Origin: Bacillota bacterium | GTDB taxonomy: Bacteria; Bacillota; Clostridia; Peptostreptococcales; Anaerovoracaceae | DNA length: 16,211 bases | Assembly (NCBI GenBank): GCA_016302545.1 | Contig: JAEDNK010000028.1 | Span: forward strand, 1 to 16,211 | Reading direction: 5' to 3' | In this document: in pieces, positions 14,788 through 16,211 of the stretch | Position numbering within the stretch: the stretch's first letter is position 1 | Layout: each line of letters opens with the position of its first letter | The notes under the pieces: generated by a model | The model's database searches: none | Told to the model about the DNA's origin: nothing | Seen by the model: only the letters and a program-made list of their open reading frames with translations | Made by a program: the position numbers and the translations under genes

Positions 14788-14815
14788 CGGTTATAACGTT
14801 CATATATAATAACCG
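14788..14815. repeat. 7-14-7 inverted repeat in the gap after the DUF4367 gene
   Basis: CGGTTAT and ATAACCG are exact reverse complements with a 14-base A/T-rich spacer that itself contains AACGTT. It lies upstream of the secreted-protein remnants and about 94 bases past the DUF4367 stop, so it could be the operator or promoter region of the lost gene. No consensus -35/-10 pair with normal spacing is evident. I see no clear terminator for the sigma/DUF4367 pair in 14816-14908. Confidence 0.4.
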
Positions 14816-14908
14816 TGAAAAAGCCAAAAAGGGGACAAGAATTTTAATTTCCTTAAAAATTTTTTCAAAAAGGCACTTGTGAGTTCACTTCACCATATTT
14901 CACCTAGA

Positions 14909-15577
14909 CTAGCCGATACTCCTCGCCATTTCCTGCAATACTTCCATATCACAATCACCATTAATTTGATATAGCGAAGTTTCATCAGCCCAAATCAACA
15001 TGTTATTCCCTAGCTTAGAATAGGAGTATCCTTTTTCCCCGTTTATAATAAATTCATGAAATTCTGCGTCCTCATTATCGATGCCTAATCCCATACTGTC
15101 AATATCGCCGGTTTGAGAATACAATACCGTTTTATTGTTTGAATTTACATATTGTACTCTATATGCTGTCGGGTATTTCTCCTCCCGCACAATCTCATAT
15201 CCCTCCGGAGTTTCCGGTTTTATATATGAAAATTCCCCTGCGGTTCCATTAGGATCATCCACGTCGAAGGTCACATCTAGAGTACCTGTTTTATCATTTT
15301 GGGTTTCGTTCCAGCGGACTACGGCACGCCCCGCTGCCACCGCACACACGCTCGCTGCCATAATCATTGCCGCAATCAAAGCCACAGCCAATGCCTTCCT
15401 GATTCGTCTGCTGCCCACGCTCACATACTTGTAATCCGCCGACTTTATGATCTTTTCCAAAGCACCTTCGAATTCTGCGGAGAATGTGTATTCGTAACAG
15501 AGGTTTTCCGGCTCAGGCACGTCCTGATATTCTATTGACATAGCTTCTGCAAGTGCCATCTTTAATTTATCTTCCAT
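14909..15577 (-). CDS. Single-span DUF4367 protein, probable partner of the ECF sigma factor
   Basis: The 222-residue product has a cytosolic N-terminal part (1-60), one membrane span (about 62-82, LAVALIAAMIMAASVCAVAA) and an extracytoplasmic C-terminal domain. The end shows the DUF4367 pattern: GYSYSKLGNNMLIWADETSLYQINGD followed by a helix ending MARSIG, shown here only in outline. DUF4367 proteins often follow ECF sigma genes, and this topology suits an anti-sigma factor or signal-sensing membrane partner, though the domain itself is of unknown function. The ATG overlaps the last 11 bases of the sigma gene and follows GGAGG by 9 bases, so the two are probably translationally coupled. Confidence 0.85.
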   Translation of the reverse strand: MEDKLKMALAEAMSIEYQDVPEPENLCYEYTFSAEFEGALEKIIKSADYKYVSVGSRRIRKALAVALIAAMIMAASVCAVAAGRAVVRWNETQNDKTGTLDVTFDVDDPNGTAGEFSYIKPETPEGYEIVREEKYPTAYRVQYVNSNNKTVLYSQTGDIDSMGLGIDNEDAEFHEFIINGEKGYSYSKLGNNMLIWADETSLYQINGDCDMEVLQEMARSIG

Positions 15578-16133
15578 TTATGCATGCCTCCTCTCTGTCC
15601 AGTTTTTCGCGGAGGAGTTTTCTCCCTCGCTGCGTTCTTTTCTTCGCCGCATCTACTGTGATTCCCAGCAGTCCCGCGGTCTCCCTTAGAGTATACTCGT
15701 ACACTCCCTGTAGATAAAGTACATTACGGTATATTTCAGGCAGGCTTAATATAGCCTCCACCAATGCCTTATAATCTGCACTTTCAAAGCTCTCATCTGC
15801 TGCTCCCATGGAATGTGCACCTGTCCCCACCCCTTCTGATACGGTTTCAGATGCTTTGCCATGCCTTAATTCTGTTTCTGCTATTGTAAGAGCCATACGT
15901 CTTGTAATAAGTACGGCAAAATTCTTAGTTTCGCTGCTTTTCACATCCCCCACCTTGTGAAAATTCCGGGCGATTCTAAAAAATGCCTCCTGCACTGCTT
16001 CTTCAGCTAATCTGTCATCTGCCAGTATTTCCCTCGCCGCATAGTGCATAAGTCTGGCATATCTTTCGTAAAGCTCCTCAAAACGGCTCTTGTCATTTTC
16101 ATCGTCTATAATTGTAAGATATATCTGCAGCAT
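15567..16133 (-). CDS. RNA polymerase ECF-type sigma factor
   Basis: This 188-residue protein has the two-domain layout of group 4 sigma factors. Region 2 is at about 18-58 (FEELYERYARLMHYAAREIL ... AEEAVQEAFFRIARNF), which binds core polymerase and the -10 element. Region 4 is at about 124-178 (LPEIYRNVLYLQGVYEYTLR ... GITVDAAKKRTQRGRKLLRE), a helix-turn-helix for the -35 element. A Gly/Ser-rich linker of about 30 residues joins them. It would redirect RNA polymerase to a small regulon, likely envelope stress or surface functions given the neighbours. The ATG has only a modest AAGGGG site. It overlaps the DUF4367 gene by 11 bases and has its own housekeeping-type promoter. The regulon cannot be told from the sequence. 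Confidence 0.92.
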   Translation of the reverse strand: MLQIYLTIIDDENDKSRFEELYERYARLMHYAAREILADDRLAEEAVQEAFFRIARNFHKVGDVKSSETKNFAVLITRRMALTIAETELRHGKASETVSEGVGTGAHSMGAADESFESADYKALVEAILSLPEIYRNVLYLQGVYEYTLRETAGLLGITVDAAKKRTQRGRKLLREKLDREEACINGR

Positions 16134-16171
16134 TTCTTTCCCCTTTTTTTCATATAATTTCTAGTATTTAT

Positions 16172-16200
16172 ATTTTAAAGGATTAATGATATGCTGTCAA
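16172..16200 (-). promoter_or_regulatory. Housekeeping promoter of the ECF sigma gene
   Basis: On the minus strand a perfect TTGACA (16195-16200) is followed after exactly 17 bases by TAAAAT (16172-16177, five of six matches). The start codon is about 39 bases downstream of the -10. This is a strong vegetative-type promoter, suggesting the sigma gene is made constitutively and controlled after translation, possibly by its membrane partner. An additional autoregulated promoter could lie beyond the window edge. Confidence 0.75.
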
Positions 16201-16211
16201 ACCTAATCAAC

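Overview
This window looks like a chromosomal segment from a low-to-moderate-GC Firmicute, most likely class Clostridia (Eubacteriales). The 138-residue S12 with a Bacillus/Clostridium-type insertion, strong GGAGG ribosome-binding sites throughout, the gene order rpoB-rpoC-rpsL-rpsG-fusA-tuf, and small secreted and DUF4367-type proteins all fit. I cannot name the genus. Every supported gene is on the minus strand, so transcription runs from position 16211 towards 1.

Right part (about 16200 to 11460) is an accessory, apparently cell-envelope-related stretch. It starts with an ECF sigma factor behind a near-consensus housekeeping promoter, overlapped by a single-span DUF4367 protein that is probably its regulator or sensor. 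Next come remnants of small secreted proteins, a membrane protein with an apparent one-base frameshift at a T7 tract, a small secreted protein, an unrecognised protein whose reading frame continues past an in-frame TAG, a lipoprotein with its own DUF4367-like module, and the C-terminal remnant of a zinc-ribbon-like (DUF6487-like) protein. Several perfect inverted repeats lie between these genes. Decay is conspicuous: three gene fragments, one frameshift and one premature-looking stop within about 3.3 kb.

Left part (11015 to 1) is the transcription and translation core: rpoB and rpoC (RNA polymerase beta and beta'), rpsL (S12), rpsG (S7), fusA (EF-G) and the first 17 codons of tuf (EF-Tu). The order is the conserved one, but rplL is not directly upstream of rpoB. 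Instead rpoB has its own two overlapping promoter-like sites. A second promoter plus a perfect stem-loop lies between rpoC and rpsL, where many Firmicutes carry an L7Ae-like gene that is absent here.

The best candidate for something undescribed is the 304-nt gap between rpsL and rpsG. It is long for this junction, has no convincing gene, and folds by eye into several hairpins and a possible pseudoknot just ahead of the rpsG ribosome-binding site. In E. coli the same junction is where S7 represses its own operon, so a different RNA solution to the same control problem is a reasonable hypothesis. Start codons were corrected from ribosome-binding-site placement for rpoB, the lipoprotein, the unrecognised protein and the secreted protein.
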